This document shows positions 6,904 through 16,813 of a stretch of DNA of 41,632 bases, in pieces (within the stretch, counting starts at the first letter, position 1; each line of letters starts with the position of its first letter). The DNA comes from Rufibacter ruber (lineage in GTDB: Bacteria; Bacteroidota; Bacteroidia; Cytophagales; Hymenobacteraceae): positions 1-41,632 of the forward strand of contig NZ_LRMM01000042.1 of the NCBI RefSeq assembly GCF_001647275.1. The letters are read 5' to 3'. A program made the position numbers and the translations under genes. The notes beneath the pieces were generated by a model, which saw only the letters and a list, made by a program, of their open reading frames with translations, did no database searches and had not been told where the DNA came from.

Positions 6904-9900
6904 ATGATTTTCCATCAAAAAAGGTCTCTTGTTTTTGCGCTTTTCCTGGGCAGCTTGTGCTGTGGGTACAGTGGGCAAGCAAGAGCCGCCAGCCGATTAA
7001 GGGCTTTCCAAGCCCCGGCAACACGCACCGTCACAGGGAAAGTAACCTCTAAAGACGGGAACGAAGCGTTGGTAGGGGTGAGCGTTTCTGTAAAGGGTAC
7101 TACCACGGGTACCGTTACCAATGCGGCGGGTGAATACTCCATTGCGGTACCCGGAGATGATGCCGTGCTGGTGTTTTCTTACATTGGCTTTGTCACCCGC
7201 GAGATTCAGGTGAAAAACCAGTCCACCCTGCCGGTGGTCTTAAGTACCAATGCGCAGGAACTCTCACAAGTGGTGGTGATTGGCTACGGCACCACCACCA
7301 AAAGCGATTTAACTGGCTCTGTGGCCTCTGTTAAGTCAGAAGAAATTTTGGCTACGCCTACTACGTCTTTTGAACAGGCGTTACAAGGCCGGGCGGCCGG
7401 GGTGCAGGTCACCCAGACCTCAGGCAAGCCCGCGCCGAAGCCTCTATCCGGATCAGGGGAACCAGTTCCATCAACGCGGGCAACGAGCCCCTGTACGTGA
7501 TTGACGGCATGCTGGTGAGCAGTGACGGCAATGATATGGCCTTGGGGGTGAACCTGGGGCCGCGTATCAGTGCCCTGTCTACCATCAACCCCAATGACAT
7601 TGAATCTATTGAGGTGCTGAAAGATGCATCGGCCACGGCCATTTACGGTTCAAGGGGGACCAACGGGGTGGTGCTCATCACTACCAAGCGCGGCAAATCA
7701 GGTGTTGGTACCGTCACGTTTGATACCTACTATGGGGTGCAGCAGGTGGCTAATAAGTTAGATGTTCTGAACGCAGCTGAGTTCGCAGATTTGGTGAACG
7801 AAGCCAAAATCAACGCCGGCCAAACACCTATCTATAACAATCCCACCAGCCTAGGGGAAGGGACTGATTGGCAGGACGAGATATTCAGAACGGCTCCCAT
7901 GGCAAATTACCAGCTTTCCTTCGCCGGGGGCGATGACAAAACCAAATATGCCATTACGGGCGGCTACTTCACCCAGGACGGCATCATCAGAAACTCAGAC
8001 TTTAAGCGCTACTCTTTCAGAGCCAACCTGGACCGGGATCTGAGTGCTAAGCTCACGGTGGGTAACAGCCTGAGCTATGCCCGTATCACGTCTTCTGGGG
8101 TATTAACCACCACGGAGACCATTGTGCCGGGGGTGACTTCCTCTGCGTTGCAGTTCAACCCAATCCTGCCGGTGTACAACGCCAATGAGCCGGGCGGTTA
8201 CACGTTTGAGAACCGTGGCGGGAATTACTTAGGAAAGACCCTGGGCAATCCGGTGGCCGATGTAAATGAATTCACCTCCTATGGGGTGACTTCCAGAATC
8301 CTGGGGAACGTGTACGCCCGCTACAAAATTCTGGAGAATCTGGAGTTCAGGGCCAGCTTTGGGATTGATGGGTTCTCCTCTAAAGAGAATGCCTTTGGTC
8401 CTAACTTCCTGAAAAGAACCCAAGCCAGTAAGGGAGAGGCGTCAATAGGCACCGTGACCGGTCTTACATGGCTAAATGAGAACACGCTTACTTACAAACC
8501 AGTCATCCATGAGAACCATAAAGTAGATTTCTTATTAGGGTACACACTGCAGGAGTTTAACAACGAGAGCCTGCTGGTGATGGCGTTTGATTTTCCGGAT
8601 TCCCGCACCGGCTACCATGATATTTCTGCTGGCCTGCTGCCGCAGAAACCAGCCAACGCGGAGTCTAAGTGGAGCATGGTCTCCTACCTGGGTAGAGCCA
8701 ATTACACCCTGTTTGACCGCTTCCTGTTCACCCTAACGGGTAGGGTGGACGGATCCTCCAAATTTGCCGCTGGTAAGCAGTATGGCTTCTTCCCGTCTGG
8801 AGCGGTAGCCTGGCGTATCTCAGATGAAGCGTTTATGCAGCCGTTTACCTTTCTTAATGATTTGAAGCTGAGAACCAGCTACGGCATCATTGGGAACCAA
8901 GCCATTCCTCCGTATCAATCTCTGTCTTTGGTGGGAGCCTACGGACAAGGAGTGTTTAACGGAACAGAGGTATATACCGGGAGAGAGCCGCTCACCTACG
9001 CCAATAAAAATCTGAAGTGGGAGACCACCGCTCAGTTTGACATTGGAGTAGATGCTGCCTTCTTGAATAACCGCATCACGGTAACCGCAGATTACTACAA
9101 GAAGAAGACGTCTGATCTGCTGCTGTCTACCCCCATCCCGTACACCAGCGGCTTTAACTCTACTGTGCTTAACGTGGGAAATATCCAGAACCAGGGGGTG
9201 GAGCTGGACATCCGCACCATTAACACCAAAGGCCGCTTTGACTGGAGAACTTCGGTCAACTTTACGTTGAACCGCAACAAAGTCACCAACCTGAACAGCG
9301 AAGTAGACATTCTCATGGGTGGGGGCACGCTGCTGCGGGTGGGTGAGCCGGTAGGTACCTTCTACGGGTACATCTTTGACGGCATCTTCCAAACCGATGA
9401 AGAGGCGCGTACCAGTCCTGTGCTGAAAGGGCAAGAAGCTTCATCTTCTAACCCGGCGTCCCGCGCCCGCGCCGGTGACCGGAAGTACCGTGACATCAAT
9501 GATGACAAAGTGATTGATGAGAAGGACAGAACCATTCTGGGCAGTGCCCAACCTGATTTCACCTGGGGCATCAACAACAGCTTCTCCTTTAAGGGCATTG
9601 AACTGAGCTTTTTCTTCCAGGGATCGCAGGGGAACAAGATGGCTAACCTCAATCTGTTTGACCTGCAGAATTTCAACGGCCAAACCAACGTGCTGGCAGA
9701 GGCCGCCCTTAACCGCTGGACGCCCTCCAACCCAAGCAATGAGTACCCAAGAGCCTTGGCGTCAGGCAGCCTGGACAACGGTGTCTTTTCTTCAAATATA
9801 GTGGAAGACGCTTCTTACATCCGCCTGAAAAGCGTGACGCTGGGGTACCAGGTGCCCACCACCCTTACTCAGAAAGTGAAAGTGAAGAACCTCAGAATCT

Positions 9901-10055
9901 ACGCCAGCGCCACTAACCTCTGGACCATCACCAACTATTCAGGCTACGACCCAGAGGCTAACACCTTTGGACAGAGCACCGCCGTGTTTGGGGTAGACAG
10001 AGGCGGGTACCCGCAGGCGAAGACCTATCTGGTAGGGCTGAACATTGGGTTTTAA
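6904..10055 (+). CDS. SusC-family TonB-dependent outer-membrane transporter (one-base frameshift)
   Basis: It imports oligosaccharides across the outer membrane with its SusD partner, driven by TonB. It has an N-terminal signal, a carboxypeptidase-D-like domain (TVTGKVTSKDGNEALVGVSV), the region QVVVIGYGT, a plug domain with LYVIDGM and the SusC signature SIEVLKDASATAIYGSRG, and a long barrel ending in YLVGLNIGF. As given it is split in two frames overlapping at 7497-7500. Adding one G at about 7431 in CCCGCGCC restores GKPGAEASIRIRGTSSINAG and a continuous protein of about 1050 residues, normal for the family. The loss looks like a base-calling error. The gene is first in the locus, behind a GntR-type site, with susD 18 bp downstream. 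Confidence 0.92.
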
Positions 10056-10073
10056 TCTTTGAATGCTATAACC

Positions 10074-11555
10074 ATGAAGACATATTTCATCTCACTCAAA
10101 AAATGGGCAGCAGTGCTTTTGGCGGTACTGGTGTTGCCCTCCTGCCAGGATTTTCTGGAGGAGGACCCCAAGAATTTTGTGGCCATCACCAACTACTATA
10201 AAACCCCTGATGATGCCATTGCCGCGGTCAATGCCATTTACGCCTACCTCAACTCAACCAGCACCGGTTCTACCGCAGGAGTGTACCACAGTTCCTTCTG
10301 GGTAGCGGCTGGTCTGGCCTCAGATGAGCTGTTGAATGCCCATCCGTTTGCGCCTGACCTGGACCAGCTGGCTACTTTTACGCATGGTCCACAAAACGCA
10401 GCATTATTGGAAATCTGGGCCATGCATTACAAAGCCATCACTATCGCTAACATCGCCATAGAACGCATTCCGGGTATTGCCATGGAGGAAAACCTGAAGA
10501 ACCGGTTGCTCAATGAAGCCCGCTTCCTGCGCGGTCTGCTTTATTTCAATATGGTGCGCATGTTCGGGAGCATTCCGTTGCTGACCAAAGAAGTAGAGCC
10601 CTTAACCCCTGCGGTGGCTACCCCTGACCAGATTTACGCCCAAATCATTACTGACTTAACTGCCGCCGAAGCGCTCCCATTAAATTATGTGGCGGGCAAT
10701 GGGAAAGGCAGAGCCACCAGAGGTGCCGCAAAAGCCCTGCTGGCCAAGGTGTACCTCACCCGCAAAGACTGGGATAATGCCGCCAAAAAAGCAAAAGAGG
10801 TCATTGACTTAAACCAGTATGAACTGTGGGAAGACTTTGCTGATGTTTTTAAGCTGTCTAGCCGCAACGGGAAGGAAGCCATTTTCTCGGTTGGTTTTGG
10901 GGACCAAGGCGGAGCTATAAGTTTCTGGGAGGTGGGACAGTTCAATGTAAGGTTACTCCCTTCAGAACTAAGTGCTGAAGGTGTGGAAAATGCCCAAGGC
11001 TGGCAAATCCCTACCCTGTACCTGTACAATTCATATGACTTTAACGACCGGAGAAGGGAGGTCACTTTCTTAACCCAGTATGTGAATAGAAGCGGCGCGG
11101 TCACCCAGATAAGACCCTACATCCAGAAGTACTGGGACCGAGCGGCTGAGCCCAAAGGTAATGGGTCTGCCAACGACTTCCCGGTACTGCGCTACGCAGA
11201 TGTGCTCCTGATGTACGCTGAAGCTAAGAATGAACTTAATGACCAGGCCACTGCGCATGAGTACATCAATAAAGTGCGCAAGAGAGCGCGCTTTGACGGA
11301 ACGGAGTACCGCACCACAGTGCCAGACTATGTTAATCTAACCAAAGAGCAGATGCGCGCTGCAATCATAAAAGAGCGCGCTATGGAATTTGTGGCTGAAG
11401 GGCACCGGTGGTTTGATCTGGCCCGCACGGGTACTCTGGAAACGTTGGTGCCATTGGCTAAGCCGGGTGTGGTGCCTACGGCCAAGCACTATCTGTTCCC
11501 TATACCGCAACGGGAGCGTGATCTCAACCCTAACCTTCCGCAGAACAATTACTAA
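10074..11555 (+). CDS. SusD/RagB-family surface glycan-binding lipoprotein
   Basis: This is the lid partner of the SusC transporter, holding oligosaccharide at the cell surface. The ATG at 10074 gives a signal peptide and lipobox LPSC with Cys at residue 24; an in-frame TTG at 10059 is unlikely. Family features are the early NYYKTPDDAIAAVNAIYAYL stretch, TPR-like helices with NEARFLRGLLYFNMVRMFG, the late RYADVLLMYAEAKNEL and AINKVRKRA-type segment, and the ending HRWFDLARTGTLE, LFPIPQRERDLNPNLPQNNY. The length of 493 residues is normal. It follows susC directly and the ROK kinase starts 17 bp later. Confidence 0.95.
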   Translation: MKTYFISLKKWAAVLLAVLVLPSCQDFLEEDPKNFVAITNYYKTPDDAIAAVNAIYAYLNSTSTGSTAGVYHSSFWVAAGLASDELLNAHPFAPDLDQLATFTHGPQNAALLEIWAMHYKAITIANIAIERIPGIAMEENLKNRLLNEARFLRGLLYFNMVRMFGSIPLLTKEVEPLTPAVATPDQIYAQIITDLTAAEALPLNYVAGNGKGRATRGAAKALLAKVYLTRKDWDNAAKKAKEVIDLNQYELWEDFADVFKLSSRNGKEAIFSVGFGDQGGAISFWEVGQFNVRLLPSELSAEGVENAQGWQIPTLYLYNSYDFNDRRREVTFLTQYVNRSGAVTQIRPYIQKYWDRAAEPKGNGSANDFPVLRYADVLLMYAEAKNELNDQATAHEYINKVRKRARFDGTEYRTTVPDYVNLTKEQMRAAIIKERAMEFVAEGHRWFDLARTGTLETLVPLAKPGVVPTAKHYLFPIPQRERDLNPNLPQNNY

Positions 11556-11572
11556 TAAACTACTTGCTGAGT

Positions 11573-12523
11573 ATGATGAAGGAACCAATAGCCATTGCCA
11601 TGGATCTAGGGGGCACTAAGATCAAATTAGGCCTGGTGCAGGGGGGAAAGGTATTGGCCATGACGCAGATGGATGCTTATTCTGACCAGGGGTTGAGAGG
11701 ACGGCTGCCATATATCCGGCTGACCATTGACTCTCTGCTGGAAGAAAACAAGCTCGCGGCCCCGCAGTTGGGCGGAGTGGGGGTTTCCATTCCGGGTATT
11801 GTAGACAGCGTGCAGAAACGAGTCCTTTCTATTGATAAAAAGTTCGGCGACGCTCCGGAAATTGATTTCACAGCCTGGGCCAGGGAGGCATGGGGCTTGC
11901 CCATCATCCTGGAAAATGATGCCCGGGCGGCTTTGGTTGGGGAATGGCAATATGGCAATGGCAAGGGAGTGAACAATGTGGTATTAATGACCTTAGGAAC
12001 CGGGGTAGGTACCTCGGCCGTGATAGAGGGAAAACTGCTTCGGGGCAAACATTTTCAGGCAGGTATCTTGGGGGGGCACTTCACCATCAACGTTGCCGGG
12101 AGGCTTTGCAATTGCGGTAATGTGGGCTGTGTGGAGGTAGAAGCCGCCAGTTGGAGCATTGAAGACAAAGTGAAAGCGCACCCAAATTATACCAAAAGCC
12201 TGCTACGGGTAGAGCCTAAAATTGATTTTGCCGCACTCTTCCGGTGGGCAGAAGAGAAAGATGCCCTGGCGCAACAGCTACGCGACGAGAGCCTAGATGT
12301 CTGGGCTGCCTGCGCCATTAACCTTATTCACGCTTATGACCCCGAAGTACTGCTGGTGGGAGGGGGCATCATGGCCAGTGGCGCCTACATCATTCCCTAC
12401 CTACAGGAAAAGATAAACCAACTGGCTTGGACCCCTTGGGGGAAAGTGGAAGTAAAACCAGCCTCTTCTTTCAACAGTGCCGCCCTCTTAGGAGCCGGTT
12501 ATTTAGTGTTACACCAAAATTGA
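11573..12523 (+). CDS. ROK-family sugar kinase
   Basis: It probably phosphorylates a hexose or related sugar in the cytoplasm. The phosphate-binding DLGGTKIKLG is at the N terminus, the catalytic-base motif ENDARAALVGEW in the middle, followed by LGTGVGTSAVIEG. The ROK zinc motif CNCGNVGCVE is complete. The C-terminal VLLVGGGIMASG motif is also present. About 316 residues is typical. ATG 11573 or 11576 is more likely than the upstream TTG. It sits between susD and a phosphomannose isomerase-type gene, so its product may feed fructose or mannose 6-phosphate metabolism. DNA binding is unlikely because there is no helix-turn-helix extension. The exact sugar cannot be read from sequence. Confidence 0.9.
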   Translation: MMKEPIAIAMDLGGTKIKLGLVQGGKVLAMTQMDAYSDQGLRGRLPYIRLTIDSLLEENKLAAPQLGGVGVSIPGIVDSVQKRVLSIDKKFGDAPEIDFTAWAREAWGLPIILENDARAALVGEWQYGNGKGVNNVVLMTLGTGVGTSAVIEGKLLRGKHFQAGILGGHFTINVAGRLCNCGNVGCVEVEAASWSIEDKVKAHPNYTKSLLRVEPKIDFAALFRWAEEKDALAQQLRDESLDVWAACAINLIHAYDPEVLLVGGGIMASGAYIIPYLQEKINQLAWTPWGKVEVKPASSFNSAALLGAGYLVLHQN

Positions 12524-12529
12524 TCAGTT

Positions 12530-14308
12530 TTGAAAAAATCAAATTACGATAAGTTCCCAGAGATTAAAGTCAGCGGACATAGCTGTGTAGTAAGTTGGGA
12601 GGCCATTGCCCAAACGCTTCAGCCACAATTAGCAGACAAAGCGGTGATAGCAGTGGATTGTTACCACGGTGTTGACACCGTCAATGTCTTAACCAGTCTG
12701 GAGGAGAAACTTCAGCCATCTGCTGTGTTTGACGCCTCCGCCGCCTTCAAATCTGAGGGGCAAATCAATGAGCTGGTAAAAGAATATGTCACTGATGATC
12801 CGGTGTTCGGGTACATTGCGCCACTCCACCTTACTGATTTCTTTGATGCGCAGAAGCTGGCGGCAATGAGGGAAGAGATTGAGAAGGTGCCAAATGGGTT
12901 GGTGTTGGTGGTAGGGGTTGGAGCCGGTTTGGTGTACCCCAATCCAGATGTGCTGGTGTACGCAGATATGCCCCGCTGGGAAATCCAATTACGGTTCAGA
13001 AGGGACAAAGTAGGGAGCCTGGGAGTCTTTAATGAAACAGAAAGCTTCTCCTATCTCTACAAACGCGCCTTCTTTGTTGATTGGCGGGTGTGTGACAGGC
13101 ACAAGAAAACCTTGATGGATTCTTGGGACTTCCTCTTAGATACCACCAATCCCGATACGCCCAAGCTCATTACCGGGACAGCCTTCAAAGAGGCGTTATT
13201 ACAGACAATTAGCCAGCCTTTTAGAGTGGTGCCATTTTTTGATCCGGGCCCTTGGGGAGGGCAATGGCTGAAAGAGGTGATAGATTTAGACCGCTCTGAG
13301 CAAAATTTCGCTTGGGGGTTTGACTGCGTGCCTGAAGAGAATAGCCTCTTATACCGGTTTGGGGAGAATGTAGTAGAAGTGCCCTCTTTGGATTTGGTGT
13401 TTGCGCATCCTAGAGAGTTGTTGGGGGCTGAGGTCTTTGAAACGTTTGGAGACGAATTCCCTATCCGGTTTGATTTTCTGGATACCATGGAAGGCGGCAA
13501 CCTGAGCCTACAGGTACACCCCCTCACCGAATACATCCAGGAGAAGTTCGGCATGCCTTACACTCAGGATGAAAGCTACTACATGCTGGAGGCCAAGGAA
13601 GACGCCTTTGTCTATTTGGGCATGAAAGACAACGTGGTGCCTGAGAAGATGCTACATGAACTGGAGGCGGCCCAAACCCATGGTCATTATTTTGAGGCGG
13701 AGAACCATGTGGAGAAATGGCCGATCAAGAAGCATGACCACGTGCTGATTCCGGCGGGAACGGTGCATTGTTCCGGGGCTAACAGTGTGGTGCTGGAGAT
13801 TAGCGCCACTCCCTACATTTTCACCTTCAAGCTCTGGGATTGGGGACGCATGGGACTAGACGGCAAGCCAAGACCCATCTCCCTAGAGCACGGCAAGAAT
13901 GTGATCCAGTGGGACAGAACAACCCAATGGACGCAGCAGAACATCATCAACAAAGTAGAATTGGTGGCTGAGGAAGATGGCTGGCGCGAGGAAAGAACCG
14001 GTTTGCATGAAGGCTCTTTTATTGAAACGCGCCGGCATTGGTTCTCAAAGGCTGTTCCCCACCATACCAATGGGGTGGTGAATGTGCTCAATCTTATTGA
14101 AGGTGCTGAGGCTATTGTAGAGAGTCCTTCCAATGCCTTTGCTCCCTTTGTGATCCACTACGCTGAGACGTTCATTGTGCCAGCCGCCGTGGGAGCCTAT
14201 ACCATTCGGCCTTACGGGGCCGGTGAGGGCAAAGAATGTGCTACGCTCAAAGCCTACGTGAGAACCCCACTCCACTTTAACGCAAAGTATTCCATCACTA
14301 AAAATTAG
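12530..14308 (+). CDS. Class I mannose-6-phosphate isomerase with N-terminal extension
   Basis: It interconverts mannose 6-phosphate and fructose 6-phosphate and is zinc-dependent. The C-terminal two thirds form the cupin-type isomerase: QVHP at about 328-331, a DESYYMLEA segment near 347-355, and IPAGTVHCSG with His near 413. Residues 1 to about 230 are an extra domain (VIAVDCYHGVDT, DMPRWEIQLRFRRD) of unclear role; it has no intact Walker A motif. The start is TTG at 12530, six bases after the kinase stop; no ATG fits until residue 113, and MKKSNYDKFP looks like a real N terminus. The 592-residue length matches an extended bacterial form. It works with the ROK kinase and the sugar permease. 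Confidence 0.85.
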   Translation: MKKSNYDKFPEIKVSGHSCVVSWEAIAQTLQPQLADKAVIAVDCYHGVDTVNVLTSLEEKLQPSAVFDASAAFKSEGQINELVKEYVTDDPVFGYIAPLHLTDFFDAQKLAAMREEIEKVPNGLVLVVGVGAGLVYPNPDVLVYADMPRWEIQLRFRRDKVGSLGVFNETESFSYLYKRAFFVDWRVCDRHKKTLMDSWDFLLDTTNPDTPKLITGTAFKEALLQTISQPFRVVPFFDPGPWGGQWLKEVIDLDRSEQNFAWGFDCVPEENSLLYRFGENVVEVPSLDLVFAHPRELLGAEVFETFGDEFPIRFDFLDTMEGGNLSLQVHPLTEYIQEKFGMPYTQDESYYMLEAKEDAFVYLGMKDNVVPEKMLHELEAAQTHGHYFEAENHVEKWPIKKHDHVLIPAGTVHCSGANSVVLEISATPYIFTFKLWDWGRMGLDGKPRPISLEHGKNVIQWDRTTQWTQQNIINKVELVAEEDGWREERTGLHEGSFIETRRHWFSKAVPHHTNGVVNVLNLIEGAEAIVESPSNAFAPFVIHYAETFIVPAAVGAYTIRPYGAGEGKECATLKAYVRTPLHFNAKYSITKN

Positions 14309-14315
14309 TCTCTTT

Positions 14316-15710
14316 ATGGAAAAGACCGGAAGTACCTGGTTTGTGTACAGAATCACCATGGTGGCGGCCGTAGGTGGACTCCTCTTCGGGTATGACACCG
14401 CCGTGATCTCGGGAGCCATTGGCTTCCTACAGACCAACTACAATTTGTCTTCTGCCATGATGGGTTGGATTGCCTCCTGTGCCATTCTGGGATGTATGCT
14501 GGGGGCAATGTTTGCCGGTGGGCTCAGTGACAAAGTGGGCAGGAAGAAGGTGTTGATGCTTTCAGCGGTTCTTTTTGCCGTTTCTTCTGTGGGTACGGCC
14601 ATGCCACCTAGCCTGACCTGGTTTGTGGTGTTTAGATTAATTGGAGGACTAGGCATTGGCATTGCGTCTATCCTAGCTCCTATGTACATCACAGAAATTG
14701 CCCCCGCCGCTATTAGAGGGCGGTTGGTCTCTATCAACCAGTTGGGCATTGTCACCGGTATTCTCCTCATCTACTTTGTGAACGCCGGTATAGCAGGTCT
14801 GTATGATGAAGCTTGGAATATCACCACGGGCTGGCGCTGGATGTTCGGCTCGGGCATTATTCCTTCGGTCATTTTTATGGCGCTGCTCTTTTTTGTGCCC
14901 GAAAGCCCGCGTTGGCTGGCGAAGAAAGGGCAAGTGGAGGAGCCGCTGGCTATCCTTACCAGAATCAACGGCCCACAGAAGGCGCAGGTGGAGTTGAACC
15001 AAATCAGGGAAACCCTTTCAGAAGAGACCGGCACCTTGGGCGAGCTGCTGAAGCCGGGACTGCGAAAGGCCTTTTTCATTGGGGTGGTGCTTGCCATCCT
15101 TTCCCAGATCACAGGGATAAACGCCATCATGTATTATGCGCCAGAGATTTTCAAGTCAACCGGAGACGGCTCTGACTCTGCCTTGTTGCAGACAATTCTG
15201 GTAGGTACAGTGAACCTGCTCTTCACCATTGTGGCTATTAAATATGTAGACAATTGGGGAAGAAAGGGACTGCTGCTGGTTGGTTCTGCGGGCATGGCCG
15301 TTTGCCTCCTCATTATTGGTGGTGCCTTCTATCTGGAGATGGTGAAGGGGTACGTGGTGCTGGTCTTCATCTTAGCCTACATCGCCTTTTTTGCCGTGTC
15401 TTTAGGGCCGCTGGCCTTTGTGATTATCGCCGAGATTTTCCCTAACCGTACCCGAGGCAGAGCCATGTCTATCTGCTTAAGTGCCCTCTGGATAGCTGTA
15501 TTTGTGGTTTCCCAGTTCTTTCCCATCCTGCTGGAAGCCATAGGAAGCGCCTATACCTTCTGGATTTTCATGGTCATGTCTGTCATCACCTTTGTCTTTG
15601 TTTGGCGCCTGGTGCCGGAAACAAAAGGCAAAACGCTGGAGGAGATAGAAAGGTCATGGACCCACGTGCAGCCTGATTCCCTAGAACCACAATCCATGCT
15701 AGTCAAATAG
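14316..15710 (+). CDS. MFS sugar:H+ symporter (sugar porter family)
   Basis: An inner-membrane importer for a monosaccharide. The 464-residue protein has about 12 hydrophobic segments and the sugar-porter marks: GGLLFGYDTAVISGA in helix 1, DKVGRKK after helix 2, PESPRWLAKKG in the central loop, QITGINAIMYYAP in helix 7, DNWGRKGLLL, and PETKGKTLEEIE at the C terminus. It resembles XylE/GLUT-like permeases. It starts 7 bp after the isomerase gene. The substrate is likely the sugar released by the periplasmic enzymes encoded downstream. Confidence 0.94.
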   Translation: MEKTGSTWFVYRITMVAAVGGLLFGYDTAVISGAIGFLQTNYNLSSAMMGWIASCAILGCMLGAMFAGGLSDKVGRKKVLMLSAVLFAVSSVGTAMPPSLTWFVVFRLIGGLGIGIASILAPMYITEIAPAAIRGRLVSINQLGIVTGILLIYFVNAGIAGLYDEAWNITTGWRWMFGSGIIPSVIFMALLFFVPESPRWLAKKGQVEEPLAILTRINGPQKAQVELNQIRETLSEETGTLGELLKPGLRKAFFIGVVLAILSQITGINAIMYYAPEIFKSTGDGSDSALLQTILVGTVNLLFTIVAIKYVDNWGRKGLLLVGSAGMAVCLLIIGGAFYLEMVKGYVVLVFILAYIAFFAVSLGPLAFVIIAEIFPNRTRGRAMSICLSALWIAVFVVSQFFPILLEAIGSAYTFWIFMVMSVITFVFVWRLVPETKGKTLEEIERSWTHVQPDSLEPQSMLVK

Positions 15711-15811
15711 GTTAAGAACACATTTCAGTACTGCTGTTCCTTCTTACAAAATCATCTTTACAGACCAAATTTTCACTCCAAACTGACTAACAAACTCGAA
15801 AGCTAATTCCC

Positions 15812-16627
15812 ATGAAAAAGACAAAATCCTACCTCTTTACCTGTCTAGCCTTGGTGGCTATGACCTTCTGGACAGCCTGCTCAGACGATGAAAGTACCCC
15901 AGACGGACCAGCAGTGTCCTTGTCAAAAGAAGATGTATCTGGCAAAACGGGGCAGAACATTGAAGTGAAAGTGAATGTTGCCGCACCAGGAGGACTGAAG
16001 TCGCTTACTGTGACCAAACAGGTCAACCTGCAGAATGACAATACCTTTGGCACCAACGGTGTGCAAACCATTCAGCTGCCTGCCACTGCGCAGAACAACT
16101 ACGAGCATACCTTTACCTATACCCATGCTCCCAATGAGGTTGATAAACTGGTAGGTTTCACGTTCAAAGCCACAGACGCCAACGGGAAAACCACAGAGAA
16201 AGTACTTACGGTGAATACCGTAGCCTCTGGCGAGCAGATCATTTATTCTTACCGCTGGAACCTGAAAGGCAAAATGCACACCACGCCTAACCCAGATGTG
16301 AATGACCTGAAGGATTGCGAGACAGATGATTCCTTTGTGTATAACCAAAACGGCACCATGGCGGTGAACTACGGCACCAAAGCCTGTACGTTTGACGGGT
16401 TCAACGTGTATTCTGGCTGGACTTTAAGCGCCGATGAGAAAACCTTTACCCAAACGTATTCAAGTTTGTTTGATCCTTCTAAGGTGACCGTAGAAACTTA
16501 TAAGGTGAAGTCGCTGACCAAAGACCGGATGGTGTTGGAAATCACCATGGATCTGTCAGAATTCGGGCCTCCTTACACCGCAAATGAGACGTTTGAGTAC
16601 ACCTTTGATGCCAGCCCTAAACAATAA
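15812..16627 (+). CDS. Lipoprotein with Ig-like N-terminal part, possible glycan-binding protein
   Basis: The signal peptide ends in a lipobox-like WTAC with Cys at residue 23. Residues 30-140 look like a bacterial Ig or SusE-type beta-sandwich (GKTGQNIEVKVNVAAPGGLKSLTV). The rest, to residue 271, is a second beta-rich part (YRWNLKGKM, DDSFVYNQNGTMAVNYG) similar in style to lipocalin-like domains of polysaccharide loci. No catalytic motif is recognised. Its place in the locus suggests surface binding, like SusE/F proteins. The 101-bp gap before it may hold a promoter, but none was clear. Confidence 0.7.
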   Translation: MKKTKSYLFTCLALVAMTFWTACSDDESTPDGPAVSLSKEDVSGKTGQNIEVKVNVAAPGGLKSLTVTKQVNLQNDNTFGTNGVQTIQLPATAQNNYEHTFTYTHAPNEVDKLVGFTFKATDANGKTTEKVLTVNTVASGEQIIYSYRWNLKGKMHTTPNPDVNDLKDCETDDSFVYNQNGTMAVNYGTKACTFDGFNVYSGWTLSADEKTFTQTYSSLFDPSKVTVETYKVKSLTKDRMVLEITMDLSEFGPPYTANETFEYTFDASPKQ

Positions 16628-16646
16628 GATGTAAGCTCTCTTAGCT

Positions 16647-16692
16647 TTCCTGTTTTTGGGCTATTTTTCTAAAAATAGCCCAAAAACAGGAA
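16647..16692. repeat. Dispersed palindrome, copy 5
   Basis: This is the most perfect copy: TTCCTGTTTTTGGGCTATTT is mirrored to CAGGAA. It lies 19 bp after the lipoprotein stop, within the carbohydrate locus. Confidence 0.8.
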
Positions 16693-16813
16693 GTCAAGAT
16701 TTCCTCAAAAGTGGCTTTGGTGATTCTTGCCAAATGAACCACTTAAAATCTGCATCGACTTGCTTTCATTAATAATGAGATAATCCTTCTCCTTTTCTCC
16801 TAAATCCTTTTCA